Notes under the pieces: generated by a model
Seen by the model: the letters and a program-made list of their open reading frames with translations, nothing else
Databases searched by the model: none
What the model was told of the DNA's origin: nothing
NCBI GenBank assembly: GCA_943371005.1
Contig: CALRTB020000003.1
Location: forward strand, 124,001 to 188,000
Length of the DNA: 64,000 nt
Direction of reading: 5' to 3'
DNA from: MRBY01 sp943371005
GTDB lineage: Bacteria > Cyanobacteriota > Cyanobacteriia > Cyanobacteriales > MRBY01
Shown: positions 28,316 through 37,114 of the stretch, in pieces
How the letters are laid out: every line of letters starts with the position of its first letter
Numbering within the stretch: the first letter of the stretch is position 1
Program-made: the position numbers and the translations under genes

Positions 28316-28686
28316 CTTTCAAACCTATCCTTAACGATTTATACAGTACAGAGTGGTGATGGGGCAGTCTCACTAGGATGCAGCGGAGTTGCCTTTCAGA
28401 TTTTGAGTAAGGGACGAATGATGCCCATATTATCAGACATATCTGTAAATCTCTGTCTACATCCTACCGAGAGAATCAAGAATAGCTGATATAAAACGGT
28501 CTCGGCGATATCTCTTCCTTAATTTGCTGAAAAAGGACTCTGGAAAGGTGGTTATTTTTGGGGTTTGTGCTGCACCCAAACGCTTAAGATGCCTATGCTA
28601 TGATGATGCCAATTTTTATGAAATCGCGTAGAACGTATCATAGATCTTAGTCATCCATGTCTGCAAAATTTTAGCCTCCGGTTTAT
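28316..28686. other. 371-bp divergent intergenic region
   Basis: Lies between the CAAD gene and the repeat-protein gene and must hold both promoters. TATGCTATGATG near 28600 is a possible -10 for the rightward gene. No RNA gene or other structure was recognised. Confidence 0.4.
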
Positions 28687-30693
28687 ATGAGCCAGAAACC
28701 TGATCCCTCGCAAGTGCAATCCGTTTCTCCCGTTGGCACCCAATCGCAGCCAGTGTTATCAACTGAAGCAGGTTTACCGGAAGAGTCTGGGACGCAAGAT
28801 TTAAACACGGAGATGACAGCGATCGCCAATGGTGATCCAGAGCAAGCAACGGCAGAGGCAGAGACAGAAATCCTTGAAATTCCTCGTAAACGCCAATTTC
28901 TCCTGCCCAATTGGCAATGGTTAGGGTTGCTCTTAATTTTCCTCTCGGGGGGGGTGGGCTTTTTAGCGACATCGGTACTCCTGAGCTTTAATGGCAGCAA
29001 CAATTGCGGAGCCCTTTTCTTGCCCTTAGCCTCGGCTACAACCCGCTTGTATTGCGCCCAGATTGAGGCGGAGGAACAGACCCTCGCCAGCTACCTCAAG
29101 GCGATTCGGATGGTGAGTGGTTTTTCGGAGAATCACCCCCTCCGGGCGGATATTGACCGCAATATTGAAGTGTGGGTCTCGCAGATTATTGCCCTCGCTG
29201 AGGTGGAATTCCAGGCGGGAAAGTTGGATGAGGCGATCGCCATGGTGCGCGATATTCCTGAAAAGGCTGGTTTTCAGACAGAAATTGAGGCCCAAATCAC
29301 TACCTGGGAAGACATTTGGCAAGAGGGAGAAGCGATTTTAGCCCGCCTAGAACGGCAACTCGAAGCAGGGGAGTTAAGCCAGGCGATGCGGACGGCTGTC
29401 CAGCTCAGTTATCTGGAAAATCGCTACTGGGCGACGGTGAAATACGATGAGGCCATGGCGCAAATTCAGTTGGCCCGTAAGGAAACGGAGCAACTAGATG
29501 GGGCATACGCCGCCTTTCGTCGGGGGGGCTTAGAAAATTGGCTCCAGGCGATCGCCCAGGCGAGCAACATTACCCAGGATAGCTATGCCTACTCCCAGGC
29601 CCAACGTTTAATTAGTGACGCCCGCGAAAAAATCGTCGACTACACCGACAACATCATTGATGAACGCCGCTGGAATGATCTCCTCGCTCTCTGCGATCGC
29701 CTCCCCGCTCAACTGAACCTTGATAATGTGGTGGTTGATTGGCGAATTCTGGCCCAAGCTGGCCTCAGGGCGAACCAAGGAACCGTTAAGGATCTCGAAA
29801 CAGCCCTCGTCCAAATCCAAAGTATTCAACCTGCCAGTGCCGTCTATGACCAGGCCCAAGGTCTGATTAGTCGTTGGCAACGGGAAATTGAGGACGTTGC
29901 GCTCCTAGAACAGGCTGAGGAATTGGCCCAGGGGGGAAATATCGCTGACTATGAACGGGCGATCGCCCAGCTCAACCGCGTCCCCTCAGGCAACCCCCGT
30001 TACGATGAAGCCCGCCAAAAAATTCGTCAATGGCGTCGCCAAATTGAAATTGCCGAAGATTCTCCTACCCTGGCCTATGCTAAAGATTTAGCGGCGACCA
30101 ATCGTCTCCAGGAGGCGATCGCCGAAGCCCGCACCATCCAATCCGGCCGCGCCCTCTACACCGAAGCCCAAGAAAATATTCGTCAGTGGCGCAACACCAT
30201 TGAACGAAGCGAAGACCAGCCAATCTTTGACCGGGCCGTTGCCCTCGGCCAACAAAAACGCTTCGACGAGGCGATCGCCGTTGCCAACCAAATTGCCCCG
30301 AACCGTGTCCTCTATGACGAAATGCAGGCCAGGGTCAGAAGTTGGCGTCAAGAACAAACCGCGATCAATAATCTCAATCGCGCCTACCAAGTGGCCAATG
30401 GCAATTCCGTCTCTGCCTGGGTAGAAGCGATCAACCTTACCCAACAAATTCCCAGCAGCATTAGCCAACTGCGGGCCGAAGGGAAACAGGCCGCTGACCA
30501 ATGGAGTTATCGGATTCTTTCCGTAGCCCAGAGCCAAGCCAATGCCTCAATTCCCCAGGCGATCGCCACCGCCCGCCAAATCCCCCGCAATACTGCCGCC
30601 TACGACGCTGCCCAAACCCAAATCGACACCTGGCAACGTCTCACTACGCCCAGCCCGAGCCCCCAAACCATCGACGTACCCACCAACCTCTAA
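28687..30693 (+). CDS. Membrane-anchored helical-repeat protein, function unknown
   Basis: A 668-residue protein. A cytoplasmic acidic N-terminus (1-70) precedes one membrane helix (about 76-100, WLGLLLIFLSGGVGFLATS). The rest is helical and repetitive. From about residue 395 a unit of about 55 residues recurs: a helix with A-x-x-LA, then (D/E)EAIA-x-A-x-x-I, then (L/V)Y-(D/T)-EAQ-x-x-I-x-x-WR. At least four units are visible (around QAEELAQGG, AKDLAATNR, AVALGQQKR, AQSQANAS). The repeats resemble TPR-like solenoids, suggesting a scaffold outside or beneath the membrane. No enzyme motif is seen. It ends 21 bp before the HerA-like ATPase gene and is probably co-transcribed with it. Confidence 0.85.
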   Translation: MSQKPDPSQVQSVSPVGTQSQPVLSTEAGLPEESGTQDLNTEMTAIANGDPEQATAEAETEILEIPRKRQFLLPNWQWLGLLLIFLSGGVGFLATSVLLSFNGSNNCGALFLPLASATTRLYCAQIEAEEQTLASYLKAIRMVSGFSENHPLRADIDRNIEVWVSQIIALAEVEFQAGKLDEAIAMVRDIPEKAGFQTEIEAQITTWEDIWQEGEAILARLERQLEAGELSQAMRTAVQLSYLENRYWATVKYDEAMAQIQLARKETEQLDGAYAAFRRGGLENWLQAIAQASNITQDSYAYSQAQRLISDAREKIVDYTDNIIDERRWNDLLALCDRLPAQLNLDNVVVDWRILAQAGLRANQGTVKDLETALVQIQSIQPASAVYDQAQGLISRWQREIEDVALLEQAEELAQGGNIADYERAIAQLNRVPSGNPRYDEARQKIRQWRRQIEIAEDSPTLAYAKDLAATNRLQEAIAEARTIQSGRALYTEAQENIRQWRNTIERSEDQPIFDRAVALGQQKRFDEAIAVANQIAPNRVLYDEMQARVRSWRQEQTAINNLNRAYQVANGNSVSAWVEAINLTQQIPSSISQLRAEGKQAADQWSYRILSVAQSQANASIPQAIATARQIPRNTAAYDAAQTQIDTWQRLTTPSPSPQTIDVPTNL

Positions 30694-30714
30694 CCTCTCC
30701 TCCTCCAATTGCCC

Positions 30715-32382
30715 ATGACCACCGAACACCCCCTTGGCTCCGTAATTCAAGGTTCCCTAAGCCAAGGCCTCGAAGTCCGTCTCCATGGCGATGTGTCCGT
30801 CGAAGAAATGCGCGTCGGTAAATTTCTCGTCGTCAAAGGGAGTCGTTCCCAATTTTTCTGTCTCCTCACCGATGTTTCCCTGGGCACCTCTAGCCCCCGA
30901 ATCCTCGCCGATCCCCCCAACCCCAACGATGACTTTCTACAAGCCGTCCTCGCCGGCACCAGCACCTATGGCACCGTCGAATTAGCACCCATGCTGATGT
31001 TTACCCCCAGCCAAGAAGAAGATAGCGAGATAGAAAACTTTGACACCCTTGAGCTACTGCCCGTAAAAACGATTCCCAGTCACTTCAGCCAAGTTTACGA
31101 AGCCAACGAACAAGACTTTCGGCGAGTATTTGGTTGGGAAGACGATCCCCACCACAAAAAATTTGCCATTGGCCGTCCCCTCGATATGGACGTACCCATT
31201 TGCCTCGACCTTGACCGCTTTGTCGAACGCAGCAATGGCATCTTCGGCAAGTCCGGCACCGGAAAATCTTTCCTGACCCGTTTATTGCTGTCTGGCATTA
31301 TCAAACGCCGGGCCGCCGTAAACCTGATGTTCGATATGCATTCCGAATACGGTTGGGAAGCCATTGAAGAAGGCAAAGGCGTCAGCACTGTTAAAGGTCT
31401 CCGTCAGCTTTTCCCCGGTCAAGTCGAAATCTACACCCTCGATTCAGAATCGACCCAACGGCGGGGGGTACGCGACGCTCAGGAACTCTATCTCAGCTTC
31501 GATCAAATTGAAATTGAAGATATTCGGCTCGTTGGCTTTGAACTAGGACTATCTGAAGCGAGTCTTGATAATGCTAATGTTCTCTATTCCGAGTTTGGCC
31601 GCACCTGGATCGTCAAGCTCCTAGAGATGAGTAATGAAGATATCCGCCTCTTTTGCGAAGAACGTCAAGGCCATGCCGGTTCGATTATGGCCCTCCAACG
31701 GAAACTGAAACGACTCGAAAATCTTAAATATATTCGCCAAACCTGCCCTTTTAATTACATTGATCAAATTCTCCAGAGCCTCGATGCTGGGAAACACGTA
31801 ATCATTGAGTTCGGTTCCCAGTCCAATATGCTGTCGTATATGTTGGCGACGAACATGATTACCCGACGCATCCACTCCGCCTATGTAAAAAAAGCGGATC
31901 TGTACCTACAAACCAAAAACGTCCAGAATAAGCCAATGCCCTTGGTGATCACCATTGAAGAAGCCCACCGATTTTTAGACTCTAAAATCGTTCACCAAAC
32001 GATTTTTGGCACGATCGCCAGAGAAATGCGGAAATATTTTGTCACCCTCCTGGTCGTCGATCAGCGTCCTTCCGGCATCGATAACGAAGTTATGTCCCAA
32101 ATTGGCACACGGGTAACTTGCTTACTCAATGATGAAAAAGATATTGATGCGATTTTTACGGGGGTTTCTGGGGGCGGCAACCTGCGCTCTGTCCTGGCCA
32201 AATTAGACTCTAAACAACAGGCCCTCGTGCTTGGCCACGCCCTCCCGATGCCGGTGGTGATGCGGACTCGCTCCTATGACCAGACGTTCTACCAGGAAAT
32301 TGGCTGTCACGACTGGCAAACTGTGACGGATGAAACCTTGTTTGTTGAGGCAGATTTGGCGAAGGCGGATCTCGGCTTTTAG
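30715..32382 (+). CDS. HerA-like (DUF87) FtsK-superfamily ATPase
   Basis: A 555-residue ATPase. The N-terminal domain (about 1-120) resembles a HAS barrel, as in HerA. The motor has Walker A GKSGTGKS at about 178-185, Walker B PLVITIEEAHRF at about 400, a sensor segment LLVVDQRPSG and an arginine-containing IGTRVTCLL. HerA proteins are hexameric DNA translocases that work with the NurA nuclease in archaea and with other partners in bacterial defence. No nuclease, SIR2 or other defence partner lies here; the neighbour is a membrane repeat protein. I start at ATG 30715; a TTG two codons upstream is also open. The substrate is unknown. Confidence 0.9.
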   Translation: MTTEHPLGSVIQGSLSQGLEVRLHGDVSVEEMRVGKFLVVKGSRSQFFCLLTDVSLGTSSPRILADPPNPNDDFLQAVLAGTSTYGTVELAPMLMFTPSQEEDSEIENFDTLELLPVKTIPSHFSQVYEANEQDFRRVFGWEDDPHHKKFAIGRPLDMDVPICLDLDRFVERSNGIFGKSGTGKSFLTRLLLSGIIKRRAAVNLMFDMHSEYGWEAIEEGKGVSTVKGLRQLFPGQVEIYTLDSESTQRRGVRDAQELYLSFDQIEIEDIRLVGFELGLSEASLDNANVLYSEFGRTWIVKLLEMSNEDIRLFCEERQGHAGSIMALQRKLKRLENLKYIRQTCPFNYIDQILQSLDAGKHVIIEFGSQSNMLSYMLATNMITRRIHSAYVKKADLYLQTKNVQNKPMPLVITIEEAHRFLDSKIVHQTIFGTIAREMRKYFVTLLVVDQRPSGIDNEVMSQIGTRVTCLLNDEKDIDAIFTGVSGGGNLRSVLAKLDSKQQALVLGHALPMPVVMRTRSYDQTFYQEIGCHDWQTVTDETLFVEADLAKADLGF

Positions 32383-32421
32383 GAAGATTGTTAAAAAAGT
32401 TTACAATAGACAGATATTTTA

Positions 32422-32437
32422 TTGACCAAGTAGTCAA
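32422..32437 (+). promoter_or_regulatory. NemR-like palindromic operator upstream of the Old Yellow Enzyme gene
   Basis: TTGACCAAGTAGTCAA: TTGAC, six bases, GTCAA, an exact inverted repeat in its arms. It is 17 bp before the ATG at 32455. The pattern T-x-GAC-N6-GTC-x-A resembles the NemR operator of enteric bacteria, which controls an Old Yellow Enzyme gene. A half-site TAGAC lies just upstream at 32407-32411. The regulator is inferred to be the TetR protein at 37112-37699. Confidence 0.5.
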
Positions 32438-32454
32438 AAAGAACGATTAAATTC

Positions 32455-33555
32455 ATGACAACGACTTTTGCAACCCTTTTAGAGACTTTTCACCTTTGGG
32501 ATCTCCCCTTGGCAAACCGCGTCGTAATGGCGCCCATGACTAGGGCACGGGCCGGGAAAGACCGTATTCCCAATGCTCTCATGGCGGAATACTATGGCCA
32601 ACGGGCTTCGGCGGGTCTAATTATTGCGGAGGCAACGACCATTTCAGAACAAGCCAATGGTTGGAATGAATCACCAGGTATTTATACAGAAGCCATGGTT
32701 GAAGGGTGGCAACTCACAACCCAGGCTGTCCACGCCAAAGGCGGTAAGATTTTTCTGCAATTGTGGCACATGGGCCGCGCTTCCCATAGCAGTTTCCATG
32801 GGGGTCAATTGCCGATCGCCCCTTCTGCACTCAAAATTGATAACGGCGAAGAAATCCATACGCCCCTTGGGAAACAGCCCTACGAAGTGCCCAGGGCCAT
32901 TGAAACCGAAGAAATTCCTGGGATTATTGAGGAGTACCGCCTGGCGGCAATCAAGGCAAAAGCAGCGGGCTTTGATGGCATCGAAATTCACGCCGCTAAT
33001 GGCTATTTGCTTGATACATTTCTCCAATCAAAAACAAACCATCGCACCGACGCCTATGGGGGCAGTGCGACGAATCGTTGTCGGTTACTCTTAGAGATTT
33101 TAGATGCAGTGACAACAGTCTGGGATTCCCGTCGGGTGGGTGTTCGTTTTTCCCCCAATGGTTCCTTTAATGATATGGGGTCGCCCGATTTCCGGGAGCA
33201 GTTTACCTATGCTGCAAGTCAACTGAATCGCTACAATTTGGCCTATCTTCATGTGATGGATGGTTTGGCCTTTGGTTTCCATGAATTGGGAGAGCCGATG
33301 ACCTTGGCAGATTTCCGGGCTGTCTATGATGGTGTGCTCATGGGTAATTGTGGCTACGATCAAAAGAGTGCGGAAACGGCGATCGCCACTGGGCAAGCCG
33401 ATCTAATTGCCATTGGTCGTCCTTTTATTAGTAATCCTGACCTCGTTGAACGTTACGCTAATAACTGGGCCTTAAACCCCGATGCAGATATGGCCACCTG
33501 GTATGCTCCCACAGGTGCCAAAGGCTACACTGATTTCCCGGCCTATGCCGCCTAG
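32455..33555 (+). CDS. Old Yellow Enzyme / alkene reductase (NemA type)
   Basis: A 366-residue FMN-dependent NADPH oxidoreductase that reduces electrophilic alkenes, quinones and N-ethylmaleimide. The start LANRVVMAPMTRARA and the substrate-side residues LQLWHMGRASH, EIHAANGYLLDTFLQ and SATNRCRLLLEI are canonical for the class. The catalytic region has FDGIEIHAANGYL with the His/Asn pair that binds the substrate carbonyl. IAIGRPFISNPDLVER near the C-terminus binds FMN phosphate. A perfect-armed palindrome lies just upstream, suggesting repression by a TetR/NemR-type regulator. A terminator follows. Confidence 0.96.
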   Translation: MTTTFATLLETFHLWDLPLANRVVMAPMTRARAGKDRIPNALMAEYYGQRASAGLIIAEATTISEQANGWNESPGIYTEAMVEGWQLTTQAVHAKGGKIFLQLWHMGRASHSSFHGGQLPIAPSALKIDNGEEIHTPLGKQPYEVPRAIETEEIPGIIEEYRLAAIKAKAAGFDGIEIHAANGYLLDTFLQSKTNHRTDAYGGSATNRCRLLLEILDAVTTVWDSRRVGVRFSPNGSFNDMGSPDFREQFTYAASQLNRYNLAYLHVMDGLAFGFHELGEPMTLADFRAVYDGVLMGNCGYDQKSAETAIATGQADLIAIGRPFISNPDLVERYANNWALNPDADMATWYAPTGAKGYTDFPAYAA

Positions 33556-33601
33556 GATGTCGGTGAATTTTCCCACGATTAATTAGGTCATTTAGTAAGA
33601 A

Positions 33602-33628
33602 GGACAGCCCTGGGGCTGCCCTTTTTTT
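33602..33628 (+). terminator. Rho-independent terminator after the Old Yellow Enzyme gene
   Basis: GGACAGCC (33602-33609) pairs with GGCTGCCC (33614-33621) with one mismatch, followed by seven T residues. Placed 46 bp after the stop. Confidence 0.85.
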
Positions 33629-33664
33629 CCGTTTTAGATTGTGACGCTAAAATCCCAAACTGCC

Positions 33665-34384
33665 CTAAATAAAGCTGGGTTGGTGACGAATCAAGTTGAG
33701 AAACTCTTCGCGGGTTTTTTGTTCTTTCTGGAAGCAGCCAATCATGGCACTGGTAACCGTCCAGGAACCAGGCTTTTGCACACCCCGCATGGACATACAC
33801 ATGTGGATCCCTTCCATCACCACCGCAACCCCTTGGGGGTCAAGGATTTCTTGGACGGCTTCCGCAATTTGCCGGGTCAGGCGTTCTTGCACCTGGAGGC
33901 GGCGGGAATACATCTCAACGATCCGCGCTAATTTACTGAGGCCCACGACCTTTTGGTTGGGGATATAGGCCACATGGGCCCGCCCCATAAAAGGCAACAT
34001 GTGGTGTTCGCAGAGGCTAAAGAAATCAATGTCCCGCACCAATACCATTTCATTGTGCCCTTCATCGAAAATTGCACCATTGACGATGTCTTCAAGGGAC
34101 TGGTTATAGCCTTGGGTCAGAAACTGCATGGCTTTTGCGACCCGCAGCGGCGTCTTTAGGAGACCTTCACGGTCAGGATCTTCGCCGACGGCTTCTAGCA
34201 TCGTATGCACAGCCTCTGCCATTCTTTGCTGGCTTTCTTCTGTGGCAGGGCGAATGCTGGCTGCTTTGCCATTGTGGCTATTGCGGTCCGGCCGAGTTAC
34301 CAGATCATTGAGGTCACGACCTAGAGCATCAGTCGCCATGGTTTTTGTAGAACCATTGAAGCCGCTTGAAGAAGATGTTGTCAT
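33665..34384 (-). CDS. folE: GTP cyclohydrolase I
   Basis: First enzyme of tetrahydrofolate (and pterin) synthesis, converting GTP to dihydroneopterin triphosphate. The 239-residue protein has a Thr/Ser-rich N-terminal extension of about 45 residues, then the domain from about 50. Zinc and catalytic residues are visible in FFSLCEHHMLPF (Cys, His-His) and HMCMSMRGVQKPGS (second Cys). LTRQIAEAVQEIL and LNLIRHQ close the domain. A shorter product from ATG 34339 is possible. Cyanobacteria use its product for folate and for pterin glycosides. Confidence 0.97.
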   Translation of the reverse strand: MTTSSSSGFNGSTKTMATDALGRDLNDLVTRPDRNSHNGKAASIRPATEESQQRMAEAVHTMLEAVGEDPDREGLLKTPLRVAKAMQFLTQGYNQSLEDIVNGAIFDEGHNEMVLVRDIDFFSLCEHHMLPFMGRAHVAYIPNQKVVGLSKLARIVEMYSRRLQVQERLTRQIAEAVQEILDPQGVAVVMEGIHMCMSMRGVQKPGSWTVTSAMIGCFQKEQKTREEFLNLIRHQPSFI

Positions 34385-34441
34385 AATTCGGTATGGAATG
34401 AAGAAGTAAAAGGAACTGGGGCAGGGGAGAGTAGATCCTCG

Positions 34442-34816
34442 CTAACAATAAACTGTTGGATTCCCTGCTTTGGAGATCATGGTCAATTCTTCAATACTGG
34501 GCTCAACGGATGGTCGAATCCCTTGAAGAATACTTTGGGGACGCTCTCGGAAATTAAAATCCTGAAGCGGCCAAAACTTTAGCCAGACATTATCAAGCCG
34601 TGTCAAAGGATGACGGCACAGCCAAGTTGGTCTGGAGATAAGGCGTTGCGGAATGGCAGTAAATGAAGCGTCGAACCAAGTCCCAAACCTGACATGCTGT
34701 TGAAACTTGGGCTTGGAAATCAGGGGGGCTGCCATCGCAAGGGAAGGAAAAAGGGCCAAAAGTTTATCAGAATCTAGGGGCAGGGGCGATCGCCAAGGGT
34801 GGACAGGAGAGATCAT
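34442..34816 (-). CDS. Possible 124-residue protein, unrecognised
   Basis: An open frame starting MISPVHPWRSPLPLD with a plausible amino-acid mix (LDNVWLKFWPLQDFNF, SIEELTMISKAGN). It lies upstream of folE on the same strand, 57 bp apart, and is not a shadow of another gene. I recognise no domain, membrane helix or signal peptide. The coding potential is uncertain; it could be a real lineage-specific gene or a chance frame. One GCGATCGC lies near its start. Confidence 0.35.
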   Translation of the reverse strand: MISPVHPWRSPLPLDSDKLLALFPSLAMAAPLISKPKFQQHVRFGTWFDASFTAIPQRLISRPTWLCRHPLTRLDNVWLKFWPLQDFNFRERPQSILQGIRPSVEPSIEELTMISKAGNPTVYC

Positions 34817-35101
34817 GGGAAGGGAACTGCACTCAACATAGCGCGATGGGTGGGCAAAAAAATTTAGCTTAGTCCATAGAAAATCCCAGAAAAAATGTCC
34901 ACAACCTAAACTCTGCTGACCAATAGAGACAAAAAGATATTGGTGATTTCACTGCCTTTTGGGAGAACAAAGCTGGGGGAAAGTCCCATAGTTCACATTA
35001 GGGCTCAGCGGCTTCTTATCCTAGCAAAATTTCGGAAATGTTACAAAATATTGCTAAATGCTCAGAATCAGTACCCATGAATGCCAGGCCAGATTCTCAG
35101 G
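34817..35101. other. 285-bp intergenic region
   Basis: Between the possible 124-residue gene and accA, both on the minus strand. No frame, RNA gene or clear hairpin terminator was recognised. It probably holds the promoter of the folE-side transcript. Confidence 0.4.
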
Positions 35102-36079
35102 TCAGGAACTTTCTAAAAACACACCAATTTTCCGGAACCGCTGGTAGCGTAATTCACGGCGGCGTTCTGGCGTCAGCTTTAGCAGGGTTTGGAGGTTTTC
35201 TTGGATTGCCGCTTTAAGGAGTTGGGCGGCCCCAATGGGATCTGCGTGGGCACAGGAGGCTGGCTCTGGGACAATTTCATCGATAATCTCAAGGCTTTTC
35301 AGATCCTCTGCTGTAATTTTGAGGGCGGCGGCGGCCTGCTCTGATTTACCGGCATCTTTCCAGAGAATTGCGGCACAGGCTTCTGGGGTCGCTACTGTGT
35401 AAACGGAATTTTTTAACATCAAGACGCGATCGCCCACGCCAATGCCCAAGGCCCCACCGGAACCGCCTTCGCCAATGACCGTGCAAATAATTGGCACATC
35501 GAGACTAAACATTTCCCGGAGGTTAAAGGCGATCGCCTCCCCTTGGCCTAATTTTTCGGCTTCCAGGCCAGCCCAAGCCCCAGGGGTATCAATAAACGTT
35601 AAAATCGGCATCCCAAAACGGTTGGCATGGTCCATCAAGCGCATCGCTTTACGATACCCCCCAGGGGCAGGCATGCCAAAATTGCGGGCGACATTATCTT
35701 TAGTATCGCGCCCCTTTTGGTGTCCCAGCATCATCACCGGTTGACCATCAAAACGGGCCACCCCACCGATGAGGGCCGGATCATCAGAACCACCGCGATC
35801 GCCATGGAGTTCAAACCACTCATCCGCCATCATCTGAATATAATCAAGGGTGCTGGGACGTCGGGGATGCCGCGCCAATTGCAACCGTTGGGCCGGGGTG
35901 AGGGTACTAAAAATTTCTTCCCGGAGCTGGTCTGCCCGTGCCTCTAGCTGCTGAATCTGTTCTGAAACATCAACATTATTCTCCGCAGCAAGATCACGAA
36001 TTTGATGGATGCGTGATTCTAATTCCGAAAGAGGTTTTTCAAAATCAAGCAGAAACGTCCGGCGCTCCGTTTTCGGCAT
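35102..36079 (-). CDS. accA: Acetyl-CoA carboxylase carboxyltransferase subunit alpha
   Basis: The alpha half of the carboxyltransferase that makes malonyl-CoA for fatty acid synthesis, working with AccD, AccB and AccC, none of which is in the window. The 325-residue protein begins RRTFLLDFEKPLSELE and contains the crotonase-fold core: QKGRDTKDNVARNFGMPAPG, FIDTPGAWAGLEAEKLGQGE and GEGGSGGALGIGVGD, whose glycine run forms the oxyanion hole. Length is typical. It is divergent from the Bax-inhibitor-1 gene, 156 bp apart. Confidence 0.97.
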   Translation of the reverse strand: MPKTERRTFLLDFEKPLSELESRIHQIRDLAAENNVDVSEQIQQLEARADQLREEIFSTLTPAQRLQLARHPRRPSTLDYIQMMADEWFELHGDRGGSDDPALIGGVARFDGQPVMMLGHQKGRDTKDNVARNFGMPAPGGYRKAMRLMDHANRFGMPILTFIDTPGAWAGLEAEKLGQGEAIAFNLREMFSLDVPIICTVIGEGGSGGALGIGVGDRVLMLKNSVYTVATPEACAAILWKDAGKSEQAAAALKITAEDLKSLEIIDEIVPEPASCAHADPIGAAQLLKAAIQENLQTLLKLTPERRRELRYQRFRKIGVFLESS

Positions 36080-36235
36080 GGTGAGTTCAATTCACTGACA
36101 ACTATTCACAAATTAAACTCTATTATCCCCGGAAGCCTCCCCAACAGTAAAGGAATCCGTACTGTCACCCCCAAAAAGTTTTGCCAAAATAGAGGGTAAG
36201 CAGTTTTAACTTTTCAAGTATCAAATCACTTATTT

Positions 36236-36964
36236 ATGAGCAACACCAGTAATTTTCGTGACGCCATTCGGCAGGCCAAAGGTCAAGCCCTGGTTGGCCC
36301 GGAGGTCATCAAAAATGCCCTACCCTATCTGGGGGGTGGCCTACTCCTTACTGCCCTAGGAACCTATGGTGGTTTGGGGGTGATCCAAACCAATCCCAGC
36401 ATCTTTATGCCCACCTTCTGGGTTGCCCTGATCGCTGAATTGGCCCTCTTTTTCGTTGCCCGCGGAGTCGCAGAGAAAGGAAATAATAGCGTTGCCCTCC
36501 CTCTTTTAGCCGGCTACAGTCTACTGTCTGGGTATACCCTTACAGGTATTGTTGCCCTTGCCATTGGGACTGCGGGAGTTGGTATTCAGGGCGTTGGCAT
36601 TGCCGCTCTGGGTTGTGGAATTACCTTCATCCTGGGTCGCAATATTGGCTCAAACCTCTCCGATGAAGATGGCCTGGCCCTAGCCCAAACGGTACGCCTT
36701 GGGATTATCGCGCTGTTCGTAGTGCTGTTGGCCCAGCTTGGTTTTGCCTTCTTTGGGGTTTACACGCCCAGTTGGCTAGAGGTCGGCATCTCTGGCTTGG
36801 GAACCTTACTATTTGCGGGTTCTGCAGTGGTTGACTTCTACGTGTTGCCCCGCGCCTACCGCAATGAGCAATACCTATCGGCCGCTTTGTCGATGTATTT
36901 GACCTATATCAACTTATTTGTGTTTATTCTGCGCTTGTTGATTGCCATCAATAGCCGCGACTAA
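36236..36964 (+). CDS. Bax inhibitor-1 / YccA family membrane protein
   Basis: A 242-residue protein with seven hydrophobic segments between residues 28 and 238 and a short soluble N-terminus. YSLLSGYTLTGIVALAIG and the last segments (SMYLTYINLFVFILRLL) match the BI-1/TMBIM family; YINLFxxxLRLL is the most typical element. In other organisms the family forms pH-sensitive calcium leak channels or regulates membrane proteases; the role here is unknown. It is followed by three hairpin repeats and a terminator. Confidence 0.85.
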   Translation: MSNTSNFRDAIRQAKGQALVGPEVIKNALPYLGGGLLLTALGTYGGLGVIQTNPSIFMPTFWVALIAELALFFVARGVAEKGNNSVALPLLAGYSLLSGYTLTGIVALAIGTAGVGIQGVGIAALGCGITFILGRNIGSNLSDEDGLALAQTVRLGIIALFVVLLAQLGFAFFGVYTPSWLEVGISGLGTLLFAGSAVVDFYVLPRAYRNEQYLSAALSMYLTYINLFVFILRLLIAINSRD

Positions 36965-36971
36965 CTTTCTT

Positions 36972-37076
36972 TGCCTTCGGCATCTCCCCCAGGGGAAGTT
37001 ATAGCCCCCACTGTCTTCGACATCTCCCCCAGGGGACGTTAACCCCCTCTGCCTTCGGCATCTCCCCCAGGGGAGA
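36972..37076. repeat. Three tandem hairpin repeats with compensatory change
   Basis: Units start at 36972, 37012 and 37050 (spacing 40 and 38 bp). Each has a mini-hairpin TGCC-TTC-GGCA followed by ATCTCCCCCAGGGGA, itself able to pair CCCC with GGGG. In unit 2 the first hairpin reads TGTC-TTC-GACA: both arms changed together, keeping the pairing. They lie between the BI-1 gene stop and its terminator, so they would be in the 3' end of that mRNA. Confidence 0.85.
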
Positions 37077-37081
37077 ATGGG

Positions 37082-37114
37082 CTCTCTGGTTACATCAGCC
37101 AGGGAGTTTTTTTA
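37082..37114 (+). terminator. Rho-independent terminator after BI-1 gene
   Basis: CTCTCTGG (37082-37089) pairs with CCAGGGAG (37099-37106) with one G-T wobble, then TTTTTTTATT. The T-run overlaps the end of the convergent TetR gene. Confidence 0.8.

Noticed and set aside
28214..28489. A 91-codon plus-strand frame opposite the CAAD gene start
   Set aside because: It starts inside the antisense of a secure gene and has no recognisable motif.
30715..32382. HerA-like ATPase as part of a known antiviral system (HerA with SIR2, NurA or DUF4297)
   Set aside because: No such effector gene is adjacent on either side; neighbours are a structural repeat protein and an Old Yellow Enzyme.
36965..37111. 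CRISPR array at the tandem repeats
   Set aside because: Only three units, the spacer part is short and itself related between units, and no cas genes are present.
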